Numbered from the stretch's first letter, positions 1 through 7,108 are shown. The stretch is DNA of 14,938 nt from Alphaproteobacteria bacterium (GCA_024279045.1 JAJRRZ010000199.1:1-14938), one strand, 5' to 3'. Notes: a model not told the origin generated them from the sequence alone. Translations and numbers: made by a program.

Positions 1-2
1 CC

Positions 3-1979
3 GTGGAGCATGATGTGCCAATGCCCGACGAGGTGGCGGATATTCGCTTCCAGGTGCGCGATGCGCGCTTCTCTTATGTGGAGGGCTGGCCCGATGTGCG
101 CGGTGTCGCCGGAGAAGGCGAACTGCGTGGAAACACGTTCCGTCTGACATTGACGACGGGCTTCTCGCGCCTGCCTTCGGGCAAGATGCTGAAACTGAAG
201 CGCGGCGAACTGCGCGCCCGTGAACTGGCGGCGAAGGTTTCGCCGGGCCACATCACCGTGCAGGCCGAAGGCAGCGCCACGGGCATCCGCGAACTGATCG
301 ATTCTCCGCCGCTGCGCCTGTACCGGCAGTTGGGCATCGTCCGGGGAGAGCTCAAGGGCCGGGTTTCGCTGAACACGCGGCTGCGGTTGTCATTCCGTCG
401 TGGCATGACAGGGGATGACGTCAGTGTCGAGCATGTGCGGGCCAAAATCGACCGGGCGGAAGTGCTCGGTATGGTAAAGGGGCTGGATTTGCGCCAGGGC
501 CGTTTTGACGTGATATACGAAAAAGGCCTGTTGAAAGCCGAAGGGGATGCGCGGCTGGATGGGTTGCCGGTTCGTCTGTCCTGGCAGCGCCCTGTCGGCA
601 CGCAAGCCACCGCGGCCAGACCGCTGCTGAGAATACGCGCGCGGCTGAGCGATGCACAACGGCGCAAGCTGGGAGTGGATCTCGCCCCTTGGTTGTCTGG
701 TCCGTTGCAGCTGGAGATGGAAACTCCGGGCGACAGTCCGGAGTTGCGGCGCCTTCACCTGCGCGTCGGTCTGGACGCGGTTTCCATGCAGTTGCCGGCC
801 ATTGGCTGGCGTCGTTCGCCGCGCAAGGGCACAAAGGCATCACTCGACCTGGTGTTGACGAAGGGCGGGGGTGCTCGCATCAGCAAATTGCGTCTGGAAG
901 GCCCTGGTGGGTTGCGGATACGGGGTGAAATGACGCTCGATGACAAGTGGCGTCTGCGCAGCGCAACCTTTTCCCGCTTCGAGTTGAACACCAACAATCG
1001 TCTGGCCCTGGGGGTGCAGTTCGATGGCAGGCAGCTCAGCCTGGCCGCCGCCGGGCCGGTGTTCGATGCCCGCGCGCTGATTGCCCGGCTGTTCGCGCCG
1101 CGCCGCGAGATCGATCGCGCCTTGCCATCGGTCTTCGTGAGGGTGAACCTGGAGCGGGTGCTGGCGCTGCGAGGAGAATATATCGAGAATGTGCGCGGCG
1201 AGGTGGAAATGCGCCATGGCCTGGTGCGCCGCGCCAGCCTCACGGGCAACTTCCCCAACGGGCGCAAGGTGGTGCTGGATCTGGCGCCAGCAGCGGACGG
1301 TTTGCGGCGGCTGCGCATTGTCTCCGATGATGCCGGAGCGCTGCTCAGAGCCTCCGACCTGTATTCACGCGTCCAAGGCGGCAGGGCGGAGTTTACCGCT
1401 CTGCTGAAGAGTGGCGATGACGGCGGCGTGCAACGCGGTTTGCTGGTCATGCGCAAGTTCATGGTGAGTGGCGATCAGCGCCTGAGCCGCTTGCAGCAGA
1501 GAGGCGATGCCCGGCACCGCGGCGGTCCGCGCCGCCGCAAGGGGCAGAAGTTCAAGAAGCTGGTGCTGCCGTTCTCTACCGACAGCCGTTTCATCCGCAT
1601 TGGTGATGCCATCATCCGCAGCCCGGAGATCGGCGCCACCGCCAACGGCATGATCCGCCGCGCCGACGGAGCAATGGACATTGGCGGCGTCATCATCCCG
1701 GCCTATGCCCTGAATGCAGCTTTCGGCAAGATCCCCATCCTCGGAGCGCTGCTCACCGGCGGCAAGGGGCAGGGGGTGTTCGGCATGACCTATGCCCTGA
1801 AAGGCCGCATGGACAGGCCGAAATTCATCGTCAATCCACTCTCCGCGGTAGCGCCGGGGGTGTTCCGCCAGTTGTTCCACATTGGCGGGCAGAACGTGAA
1901 CCCCGATGGCACTGCCCGTCGTCGTGGCCAGTCGGCGCCACCACGGTTGCGCCGCAACAATCTGGTCAATGGCGGCTGA
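3..1979 (+). CDS. AsmA-like (DUF3971-type) envelope protein, 3' part
   Basis: The window opens inside this gene: the frame is open to the left edge, and the GTG at 3 is only the first possible start codon, so the N-terminus is missing. The 658 visible residues are rich in short beta-prone segments with alternating hydrophobic and charged residues, and no membrane segment is visible in this part. The last ~110 residues carry the C-terminal signature of AsmA-like proteins of alphaproteobacteria: DIGGVIIPAYALN, then GKIPILGALLTGG, then VNPLSAVAPG (about residues 559-619). Proteins of this family (related to YhdP, TamB and AsmA) are inner-membrane-anchored periplasmic proteins; several are linked to phospholipid transport to the outer membrane. 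That role is family knowledge and is not shown here. A basic glycine/arginine-rich stretch (about residues 501-519) interrupts the C-terminal domain. The gene ends in TGA and faces the convergent exporter gene. Confidence 0.85.
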   Translation: MEHDVPMPDEVADIRFQVRDARFSYVEGWPDVRGVAGEGELRGNTFRLTLTTGFSRLPSGKMLKLKRGELRARELAAKVSPGHITVQAEGSATGIRELIDSPPLRLYRQLGIVRGELKGRVSLNTRLRLSFRRGMTGDDVSVEHVRAKIDRAEVLGMVKGLDLRQGRFDVIYEKGLLKAEGDARLDGLPVRLSWQRPVGTQATAARPLLRIRARLSDAQRRKLGVDLAPWLSGPLQLEMETPGDSPELRRLHLRVGLDAVSMQLPAIGWRRSPRKGTKASLDLVLTKGGGARISKLRLEGPGGLRIRGEMTLDDKWRLRSATFSRFELNTNNRLALGVQFDGRQLSLAAAGPVFDARALIARLFAPRREIDRALPSVFVRVNLERVLALRGEYIENVRGEVEMRHGLVRRASLTGNFPNGRKVVLDLAPAADGLRRLRIVSDDAGALLRASDLYSRVQGGRAEFTALLKSGDDGGVQRGLLVMRKFMVSGDQRLSRLQQRGDARHRGGPRRRKGQKFKKLVLPFSTDSRFIRIGDAIIRSPEIGATANGMIRRADGAMDIGGVIIPAYALNAAFGKIPILGALLTGGKGQGVFGMTYALKGRMDRPKFIVNPLSAVAPGVFRQLFHIGGQNVNPDGTARRRGQSAPPRLRRNNLVNGG

Positions 1980-2016
1980 GAGAAAGGCCGGGCAGTTTTT
2001 CGGCTTTCGGCAGCCC

Positions 2017-2049
2017 CTGTAGCGGCATTGCTGTCTGTAGCGGCATTGC
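2017..2049. repeat. 15-bp direct repeat between convergent genes
   Basis: CTGTAGCGGCATTGC occurs at 2017-2031 and again at 2035-2049, an 18-bp period. It lies in the 72-nt gap between the stop codons of the AsmA-like gene and the exporter. Just before it (1984-2006) is a weak stem of AAGGCCG with CGGCTTT around a loop holding five T's. No convincing terminator is visible in the gap. Confidence 0.6.
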
Positions 2050-2051
2050 CG

Positions 2052-2984
2052 TTACCGGCGTTCCCTGGCCTGGCGCTGGCCGCTCTCCGCCAGGGCCACC
2101 CCTGCCAGGATCAACCCCGCCGCCGCCATCTGCCAGCTGTTCAACGTCTCGCCCAGCCATGCCCAGCCCAACAGTGCCGCCAGCACCGGCAGCAGGTTGA
2201 CGATCACCCCGGCCTGTGCGGCGCTGAGCTGCGAGATGCTGTAATTGTAAAAGCCGTAGGCCAGCACGGTTACACCTGCGCCCAGATACAGGATCAGCAC
2301 CAGATTGGCTGGCATCAGCACCTGCTTCAGCGCTTCTGCATCAGCCAGTGCAACCGCGCCGAAGGGCAGGAAGAATGCCGCCCCGAAGCTCATCTGCGCC
2401 GCCGTGATGACCCACACCGGCCAGCGCCCGGCCAGGCGCTTGACGATCAGCATGTATCCCACCGCGGCGAGAATGGCGAGAAACTCCAGCGCATTGCCCA
2501 GCAAAGGGGCGGGGGCGTGTTCATCGGCCTTGCCGGCCAGTGTCATGGCCAGCGCTCCTCCCACCGCCAGCCCAAGCCCGGCAACGATGCGCGCATTGAT
2601 GCGCTCGCGGAAGAACCATGCCCCACCCGCCGCCGCCAGTAGCGGAAAGATGGCCACGATCATGCCCGCCTGCTGGGAGGAGGTATATTGCAGCGCGGTG
2701 ATCTCCAGCAGGAAATACAGTCCCGGCTCGAACAGGCCGAGCAGCAGCAGCCACCACACATCGCCACGCCGGGCGCGGATGCCGCCGCGCTGTACCCACG
2801 CCACCGGCAACAGCAGCGCCGTCGCCACCACCATGCGCAGCCAGATGATGGCCATCGGCGCTACCCCCGCGTTGAGCAACTGTTTCATGCCGGCAAAGGA
2901 GCTGGCCCACAGTGTTACCGCCAGCAATGCAGCAAGTACCGGCAGCATGCGGGGGGTGGCGGAGGTGGTGATTGACCGTATCAT
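2052..2984 (-). CDS. EamA-family (DMT superfamily) transporter
   Basis: The 310-residue protein is almost entirely hydrophobic, with about ten membrane segments in two homologous halves, the usual size and layout for an EamA/DMT inner-membrane transporter. Typical family features are the opening LLAVTLWASSFAGMKQLL, the end of the first half with FFRERI, and the second half with AGVIVNLLPVLAALLGWAWLGE. Such proteins export metabolites, amino acids or drugs; the substrate cannot be read from sequence. The frame stays open 60 codons further upstream, but I start at the ATG at 2984 because GGGAG sits about nine bases before it and the preceding residues are polar, Cys-rich and unlike the family. 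It is transcribed away from glnB, sharing the 2985-3307 upstream region, and converges on the AsmA-like gene. Confidence 0.88.
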   Translation of the reverse strand: MIRSITTSATPRMLPVLAALLAVTLWASSFAGMKQLLNAGVAPMAIIWLRMVVATALLLPVAWVQRGGIRARRGDVWWLLLLGLFEPGLYFLLEITALQYTSSQQAGMIVAIFPLLAAAGGAWFFRERINARIVAGLGLAVGGALAMTLAGKADEHAPAPLLGNALEFLAILAAVGYMLIVKRLAGRWPVWVITAAQMSFGAAFFLPFGAVALADAEALKQVLMPANLVLILYLGAGVTVLAYGFYNYSISQLSAAQAGVIVNLLPVLAALLGWAWLGETLNSWQMAAAGLILAGVALAESGQRQARERR

Positions 2985-3307
2985 CGGCAAGACTCCCGCC
3001 AGAAAACGAATGCAGGCTGCAAGGCAGGTCTTCGAGAGGGGGGATATTCCTCTCATGCAGTCAGGAGCAAGGCAAGCCGCCTCAATGCTGCAAATATGTG
3101 CGAGATGCCCAAATGTTGCGCAAGTCTTCCACTGAATGCGGCGAAATATGGCGCAATTCTGCATTTTGCGGCATTGACTCGGTTGGCATGGTTCCTGCTA
3201 ATAGCCCGAGTGGTGGGCTTGGGTTGCCATCGTTCCCGGGCATCCGCTGCGTGCGAGCGCCGCCGCACATCGAGGACGGCGGTTTCCACATCTGGGAGTG
3301 CGTTGCC
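2985..3307. promoter_or_regulatory. Divergent intergenic region, exporter and glnB
   Basis: This 323-nt gap between divergent start codons holds no convincing gene. On the glnB side it contains a strong sigma-54 promoter match (listed separately) and a leader of about 98 nt. On the exporter side, GAGAGG at 3034-3039 pairs with CCTCTC at 3049-3054, about 50 nt before the exporter start, and could form a small leader hairpin. Upstream of the sigma-54 site are the palindrome TTGCGCAA (3116-3123) and an imperfect dyad, TGCGGC at 3137 facing GGCGCA ending at 3155. Their spacing does not fit the NtrC consensus, so no NtrC site is claimed. I could not identify a sigma-70-type promoter for the exporter. 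Confidence 0.6.
3183..3200 (+). promoter_or_regulatory. Sigma-54 (RpoN) promoter for glnB-glnA
   Basis: TTGGCATGGTTCCTGCTA matches the -24/-12 consensus (TGGCAC-N5-TTGCA type). The invariant GG is at 3185-3186 and the invariant GC at 3197-3198, exactly the required 12-bp register. The predicted transcription start is near 3210, giving a leader of about 98 nt before the glnB GTG. Sigma-54 control with NtrC activation is established for glnBA operons in related bacteria such as Azospirillum, so the position directly before glnB supports the call. A second, constitutive promoter is likely but was not recognised. Confidence 0.75.
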
Positions 3308-3646
3308 GTGAAAAAGATCGAGGCCATCATCAAGCCGTTCAAGCTGGACGAGGTGAAAGAGGTTTTGCAGGAAGTGGGCGTGCAGGGCATCACCGTGCTG
3401 GAGGCAAAGGGGTTTGGCCGTCAGAAGGGCCACACGGAACTGTATCGCGGCGCCGAATACGTGGTGGACTTTCTGCCCAAGGTGAAGGTGGAAGTGGTGG
3501 TTTCCGACGACCTGCTGGACAAGGCCGTGGAGGCCATAGAGACGGCGGCGCGAACCGGGCGCATCGGTGATGGCAAGATCTTCATCTCCGACATTGCCGA
3601 TGCGGTGCGCATCCGCACCGGCGAGCGCGGGCCGGAGGCGTTGTAG
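3308..3646 (+). CDS. glnB: Nitrogen regulatory protein PII
   Basis: GlnB is the trimeric cytoplasmic PII protein. It senses 2-oxoglutarate, ATP/ADP and, through uridylylation, glutamine, and controls GS adenylylation and the NtrB/NtrC system. The product is 112 residues, the standard length, and begins VKKIEAIIKPFKLDEVKEVL. The T-loop is intact, with the uridylylation tyrosine at Y51 (GAEYVVDFLPK). The nucleotide-binding B-loop RTGRIGDGK is at 82-90 and the C-loop RIRTGERG at 101-108. Aspartate at position 54 fits GlnB rather than GlnK of enterics. The start is the GTG at 3308: it aligns with the conserved family N-terminus and has GGAG at 3295-3298, nine bases upstream. The frame stays open much further upstream, through the promoter, but that part is not protein-like. 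glnA follows after 160 nt on the same strand, the usual glnBA order. Confidence 0.97.
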   Translation: MKKIEAIIKPFKLDEVKEVLQEVGVQGITVLEAKGFGRQKGHTELYRGAEYVVDFLPKVKVEVVVSDDLLDKAVEAIETAARTGRIGDGKIFISDIADAVRIRTGERGPEAL

Positions 3647-3806
3647 AAAGGTGTGAAAGCCATGAAAGGGGGGGTCGTGTCGGCTGCACGGCATCATTAA
3701 CGGGACGCCCACGGGAGTTTCTGAAGTTTCGCGCAGGCGGCAGGCCCGCGCACCAGTGCTGGATGAACAGCAAGATCAGCGACAGAGAGAGGAACAGGAG
3801 GAATCA

Positions 3807-5231
3807 ATGACTGACAAGAAACCGGCCAGTGCCGACGACGTGCTGAAGATGATAAAGGACAACGACATCAAGTTCGTTGACCTGCGTTTCACCGACCCGC
3901 GCGGCAAGATGCAGCACCTGACCATGGACGCCGCGGAAATCGACGGTGATGCCTTCGCTGATGGCATCATGTTCGACGGCTCGTCCATCGCCGGCTGGAA
4001 GGCCATCAACGAGTCCGACATGGTGCTGATGATGGATCCGGAAAGCGCCCATGTGGACCCGTTCTACGCGCAGCCCACCCTGGGCGTGTTCTGCTCCATT
4101 CTGGAGCCGGACACCGGCGAGCCTTACGAGCGCGACCCGCGCGGCACCGCGCGCAAGGCCGAGGCCTACCTGAAGAGCACCGGCATCGGCGACACTGCCT
4201 ATTTCGGCCCGGAGGCGGAGTTCTTCATGTTCGACGACGTGCGCTTCGCCGCGGAGCCGTATGACTGCTTCTTCCACATGGACGACGTGGAGCTGCCGAA
4301 GAACACCGGCGCGGAATACGAAACCGGCAACATGGGCCACCGCCCGCGCACCAAGGGCGGCTACTTCCCGGCCAACCCGGTGGATTCCGCGCAGGACATC
4401 CGCTCCGAGATGGTCTCGGTGATGCGCGAACTGGGCTTGAACCCGGAGAAGCACCATCATGAAGTCGGCGCCGCGCAGCACGAGCTGGGCATGAAGTTCG
4501 ATTCGCTCACCCGCATCGCCGACAAGCTGCAGCTCTACAAGTACATCGTGCACAACGTCGCGCAGGCCTATGGCAAGACGGCCACCTTCATGCCCAAGCC
4601 GGTGTTCGGCGACAACGGCACCGGCATGCACTGCCACCAGTCCATCTGGAAGGATGGCAAGCCGGTCTTCGCCGGCAACGAATATGCCGGCCTGTCGAAG
4701 GAGTGCCTCTACTACATCGGCGGCATCCTCAAGCACGCGAAGGCCATCAACGCCTTCACCAACCCGACCACCAACTCCTACAAGCGCCTGGTGCCGGGCT
4801 ACGAGGCGCCGGTGATGCTGGCCTACTCGGCGCGCAACCGCTCCGCCTCCTGCCGCATCCCGCACGTGCCTTCGCCCAACGCCAAGCGCATCGAGATCCG
4901 CTTCCCGGATCCGTCGGCCAACCCGTATCTGGCCTTTACCGCCATGCTGATGGCCGGTCTCGACGGCATCCAGAACAAGATCGATCCGGGCGAGGCCATG
5001 GACAAGGATCTCTACGATCTGCCGCCGGAGGAAGCCAAGGCCATCCCGACGGTGTGCGGCAGCTTGCGTGAGGCGTTGAACAGCCTGGAGGCCGATCACG
5101 ACTTCCTGCTGGCTGGTGGCGTCTTCACCAAGGATCAGATCGAGGGTTACCTTGAGCTGAAGTGGGAGGAAGTCATCCGCTTCGAGCACATGCCGCACCC
5201 GGTGGAGTTCGACATGTACTACTCCGTCTGA
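3807..5231 (+). CDS. glnA: Glutamine synthetase, type I
   Basis: GlnA makes glutamine from glutamate, ammonia and ATP and is the main ammonium-assimilating enzyme; type I forms a cytoplasmic dodecamer. The 474-residue product has normal family length. Visible landmarks are DGSSIAGW (57-64), the metal-site PEAEFF (135-140), EVGAAQHE (219-226), GTGMHCHQS (271-279), NPTTNSYKRL (319-328), the NRSAS arginine region (344-348) and FPDPSANPYLAF (366-377). The adenylylation site LYDLPPEE is present with Tyr403, so this is a GS I-beta enzyme that GlnE should be able to switch off. I choose the ATG at 3807 because AGGAGG at 3796-3801 lies five bases upstream; an in-frame ATG at 3756 would add 17 highly polar residues that the family lacks. 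It is probably co-transcribed with glnB from the sigma-54 promoter and is followed by a strong terminator hairpin. Confidence 0.98.
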   Translation: MTDKKPASADDVLKMIKDNDIKFVDLRFTDPRGKMQHLTMDAAEIDGDAFADGIMFDGSSIAGWKAINESDMVLMMDPESAHVDPFYAQPTLGVFCSILEPDTGEPYERDPRGTARKAEAYLKSTGIGDTAYFGPEAEFFMFDDVRFAAEPYDCFFHMDDVELPKNTGAEYETGNMGHRPRTKGGYFPANPVDSAQDIRSEMVSVMRELGLNPEKHHHEVGAAQHELGMKFDSLTRIADKLQLYKYIVHNVAQAYGKTATFMPKPVFGDNGTGMHCHQSIWKDGKPVFAGNEYAGLSKECLYYIGGILKHAKAINAFTNPTTNSYKRLVPGYEAPVMLAYSARNRSASCRIPHVPSPNAKRIEIRFPDPSANPYLAFTAMLMAGLDGIQNKIDPGEAMDKDLYDLPPEEAKAIPTVCGSLREALNSLEADHDFLLAGGVFTKDQIEGYLELKWEEVIRFEHMPHPVEFDMYYSV

Positions 5232-5273
5232 CCTGGCGGATCACATGCAACAGGTGGGGCATGTCCCCACATC

Positions 5274-5305
5274 AACGCCCGCGGCCTTTCGCGCCGCGGG
5301 CGTTT
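5274..5305 (+). terminator. Terminator hairpin after glnA
   Basis: AACGCCCGCGGC (5274-5285) pairs perfectly with GCCGCGGGCGTT (5293-5304), a 12-bp stem with a 7-nt loop (CTTTCGC) that ends in a short T run. It lies 43 nt after the glnA stop codon. The T run is only three bases, so termination strength is inferred from the stem. A smaller hairpin, GTGGGG (5254-5259) with CCCCAC (5265-5270), sits just before it. Confidence 0.85.
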
Positions 5306-5411
5306 GCTGTCAGTACTGGCGTCATTGCGCAATATCCCTGCGCCATCACGGTTGCACCGGCGACAGGACGAATCCGCGGGCCCGGAGCAGGCCTGGGCTC
5401 AGGACCTAAAA

Positions 5412-5445
5412 ATTTGCACGGCATCCCAAGCCATTTGCACTGCAT
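5412..5445. repeat. Direct 13-mer repeat, 21-bp spacing
   Basis: ATTTGCACGGCAT (5412-5424) and ATTTGCACTGCAT (5433-5445) match at 12 of 13 positions and start 21 bp apart, so they lie on the same face of the helix. This is the arrangement expected for paired binding of a regulator. The second copy overlaps the palindrome at 5437-5453. Confidence 0.65.
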
Positions 5446-5453
5446 ATCAGTGC
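5437..5453. promoter_or_regulatory. 17-bp palindrome, candidate operator or hairpin
   Basis: GCACTG-CATAT-CAGTGC is a perfect inverted repeat with 6-bp arms and a 5-bp centre. It resembles a dimeric regulator site, and as RNA it would fold into a short hairpin followed by CCTTTTG. The outer GCAC/GTGC recalls NtrC half-sites, but nine bases separate them where the consensus has seven, so NtrC is not claimed. Confidence 0.5.
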
Positions 5454-5468
5454 CCTTTTGCCCTTGGA

Positions 5469-5488
5469 AATACCTTCAGGTATTACCT
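5469..5488. promoter_or_regulatory. Alternating inverted 5-mers TACCT/AGGTA/TACCT
   Basis: AATACC-TTCA-GGTATT (5469-5484) is a perfect stem with a four-base loop. It overlaps a second palindrome, AGGTA-T-TACCT (5478-5488). The middle AGGTA can therefore pair with either the upstream or the downstream TACCT, which suits either a cooperative operator or mutually exclusive RNA hairpins. The function is unknown. Confidence 0.5.
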
Positions 5489-5529
5489 GCGGGCGCAAGA
5501 ACGCTGATTTTCAAGCAAATGACGCATCT

Positions 5530-5605
5530 ACCATGCCTCTTTATCTTTATAAGTCCTGAGCCTTGCGTCAAACCATGCCTTGATTTCGCTACAGGCTTGC
5601 GTCAA
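5530..5605. repeat. Interleaved short direct repeats before 5655 gene
   Basis: ACCATGCCT occurs at 5530-5538 and 5572-5580 (42 bp apart). CTTGCGTCAA occurs at 5562-5571 and 5596-5605 (34 bp apart), and its core also occurs inverted as TGACGCA near 5520. They lie 50 to 125 bases before the start of the Cys-rich gene and could be regulator sites. Confidence 0.5.
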
Positions 5606-5654
5606 TCAACCCACGGGCGGGTAGGGGATTCGGTTGTATCCTGGGAAGAGGAAA

Positions 5655-5957
5655 ATGCGTATGCGTCTGGTGTTTGCAGGCTTTGGCGGCATGATGCTGG
5701 CCGGAGTGTTCGCCGATGTGTTGGTTGCGCGAGCCGCGCAGCCGATGAATCAGTGCCATCAAGTGGCCCTGCGCTGCAAGGAGCAGGGGTTGGAGGCATG
5801 GCGGTGTCAACGGCAAGTGGACGAATGCATGAACAGGCATGCCTGCGAGGAAGTCTACTACAGTTGCCTGGAGCTGATGGAGCTGGAAGAGGGACTGACC
5901 GAACAGGCCTGCGAGCGCAAGCGGGACAAGTGCACCGCTTCCAGAAAGCAATCATGA
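5655..5957 (+). CDS. Small secreted eight-cysteine protein, unknown function
   Basis: I do not recognise this 100-residue protein. Residues 1-29 look like a signal peptide: MRMR, a hydrophobic core, then a signal peptidase I-type site after ARA (residues 25-28). The mature part of about 70 residues is very hydrophilic, predicted helical, and has eight cysteines. These fall in four regular C-x6-C pairs separated by 9, 5 and 14 residues (HQVALR, QRQVDE, EEVYYS and ERKRDK lie within the pairs). Such spacing suits helices cross-linked by disulfides in the periplasm, or metal binding. The start is ATG 5655 or ATG 5661. GGGAAGAGG ends at 5651, leaving three or nine bases, so the second ATG has the better spacing. 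The YjgN-family gene begins 31 nt after its stop, which suggests co-transcription. The regular cysteine spacing and signal peptide make a real gene likely. Confidence 0.7.
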   Translation: MRMRLVFAGFGGMMLAGVFADVLVARAAQPMNQCHQVALRCKEQGLEAWRCQRQVDECMNRHACEEVYYSCLELMELEEGLTEQACERKRDKCTASRKQS

Positions 5958-5972
5958 TCTGATCATGATCTG
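5951..5972. repeat. Perfect tandem 11-bp duplication over a stop codon
   Basis: ATCATGATCTG occurs at 5951-5961 and immediately again at 5962-5972. The first copy contains the TGA stop (5955-5957) of the Cys-rich gene, and the second ends just before the ribosome-binding site of the next gene. It could be a recent slippage duplication that lengthened the gap between the two genes, or a small hairpin-forming element. Confidence 0.75.
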
Positions 5973-5988
5973 ATGCGGAGGAAATGAT

Positions 5989-7086
5989 ATGCAGCGAGGG
6001 CAGGATGGCGCGCGGCCATCATCCTCCGGTGGTGCATCTCTGAACATCACCTGGCGCGAGCCGAGCGGTTTCGTCTGGCTCTCGCTGAAGAATGCATTGC
6101 TAACCATCCTGACCCTCGGCCTCTACTATTTCTGGGGCAAGGTGCAGGTGCGCCGGCGCATCTGGCACGCCATTCGCATCAACGGCGAGCCGCTGGAATA
6201 CACCGGCACGGGCAGGGAACTGCTGCTGGGTTTCGTCATCGCCATCACCATTCTCTTCATTGGCATTGTGGCCTATGCCGTGCTGGTTTTTTCCGTGTTC
6301 GGCGAGAGTGTCGTGGCGAAACTGCTGGAAGCGCCACTGTATGTGATGCTGTTCTGGCTCACCGGCATTGCCGTGTATCGCGCCCGGCGCTATCGCCTGC
6401 GGCGCACGCGCTGGCGCGGCATTCGCGGCACCTTGACAGGCTCGCCCGTCTCCTTCGCCTATACTTGGACATGGACAGGCCTGCTGGTGGTGCTCACGCT
6501 GGGCTGGGCGCTGCCCTGGCGGCAGGTGAAGCTGTATCGCCGATTGACGAATGATACCCGCATCGGCACACAGGCCTTGCGCTTCGATGATGCCGCCACC
6601 GCCGGGCCATTGTATGCACCATTCGCCATGATGTGGTTTTCCGGCTTCATGGTGGCATTGCTGGTGTTCGGCGCCGCCATCAGCGGCATTGCCCTGGCCA
6701 TGAATGCGGGCACGGCCAAATTCACTGACGTATGGGTCTATGGCGCCTTCGGACTGGTGCTGGCGCTGGTGGCGGCGGGTGTCATCCTGCATTATCACGC
6801 CGTGAAGCTGAACTACCTGGCGCGCCACACCCGGCTGCAGGATGGCCATTTCCGGCTGGATCTCCGCATTGGCGATCTGTTTCGGCTGGTATTGGGCAAC
6901 TTCCTCATCCTGATATTTTCCCTGGGCATACTGCTGCCGGTGGTGCAAAAGCGGCTGGCGCGTCATTTCGTCGAGAAACTGGAATTCGTCGGCACGGTGG
7001 ATCTCGACGCCATTGCCCAGGCCGGCGATAATCTGGAAAAAACCGGGGAGGGCTTTGCGGAAGCCTTGGACATCGACGCCTTCTGA
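5989..7086 (+). CDS. YjgN family (DUF898) inner-membrane protein
   Basis: The 365-residue protein has six or seven membrane segments, at about 30-49, 78-101, 113-129, 161-178, 211-238, 248-268 and 297-318. The DUF898 hallmark is LKNALLTILTLGLYYFWGKV (33-52) followed by a run of arginines, and it recurs in weaker form as LVVLTLGWALPWRQVKLYRR (166-185) and NFLILIFSLGILLPVVQKRL (304-323), showing internal repetition. The C-terminus TGEGFAEALDIDAF matches the usual family ending. The family function is unknown. The start at ATG 5989 is supported by GGAGGA at 5977-5982, six bases upstream; a nearer ATG at 5984 is out of frame. It sits between the small secreted Cys-rich gene and an M48 peptidase gene on the same strand. 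The YjgN/M48 pairing is one I recall as recurrent in proteobacteria. Confidence 0.87.
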   Translation: MQRGQDGARPSSSGGASLNITWREPSGFVWLSLKNALLTILTLGLYYFWGKVQVRRRIWHAIRINGEPLEYTGTGRELLLGFVIAITILFIGIVAYAVLVFSVFGESVVAKLLEAPLYVMLFWLTGIAVYRARRYRLRRTRWRGIRGTLTGSPVSFAYTWTWTGLLVVLTLGWALPWRQVKLYRRLTNDTRIGTQALRFDDAATAGPLYAPFAMMWFSGFMVALLVFGAAISGIALAMNAGTAKFTDVWVYGAFGLVLALVAAGVILHYHAVKLNYLARHTRLQDGHFRLDLRIGDLFRLVLGNFLILIFSLGILLPVVQKRLARHFVEKLEFVGTVDLDAIAQAGDNLEKTGEGFAEALDIDAF

Positions 7087-7108
7087 GCATGCGCGCGCCA
7101 CGCATCGT

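Larger units (their letters stand above)
5306..5654. other. Gene-free spacer with many short repeats
   Basis: This 349-nt stretch between the glnA terminator and the small Cys-rich gene has no convincing coding frame, although one plus-strand frame happens to stay open through it from the end of glnA. It looks richer in A and T than its neighbours. It holds a pair of 13-mers two helical turns apart, a perfect 17-bp palindrome, a set of alternating inverted 5-mers, and two more short direct repeats, listed separately. The promoter of the 5655 gene must lie here or further upstream. The best -10-like element, GCTACA at 5588-5593, has no well-spaced -35 box. A regulatory region or an unannotated small RNA are both possible. 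Confidence 0.5.

Noticed and set aside
3137..3155. Possible NtrC site upstream of the sigma-54 promoter
   Set aside because: TGCGGC and GGCGCA face each other across seven bases, whereas the NtrC consensus has five between these arms, and the arms also mismatch. It is too weak to call.
3804..5198. Long open frame antisense to glnA (about 460 codons)
   Set aside because: It mirrors the strong codon bias of glnA on the other strand. The translation is rich in Val, His, Arg and Gly with no domain, and the plus-strand gene is certain.
5655..5957. Cys-rich protein as a twin C-x9-C (CHCH) protein
   Set aside because: Only one spacing is nine. The recurring unit is C-x6-C, and the protein has a bacterial export signal.
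5162..5962. Plus-strand open frame running from the end of glnA through the spacer
   Set aside because: It overlaps glnA, crosses the strong terminator hairpin and reads the Cys-rich gene in the wrong frame. Its product has no family-like sequence.
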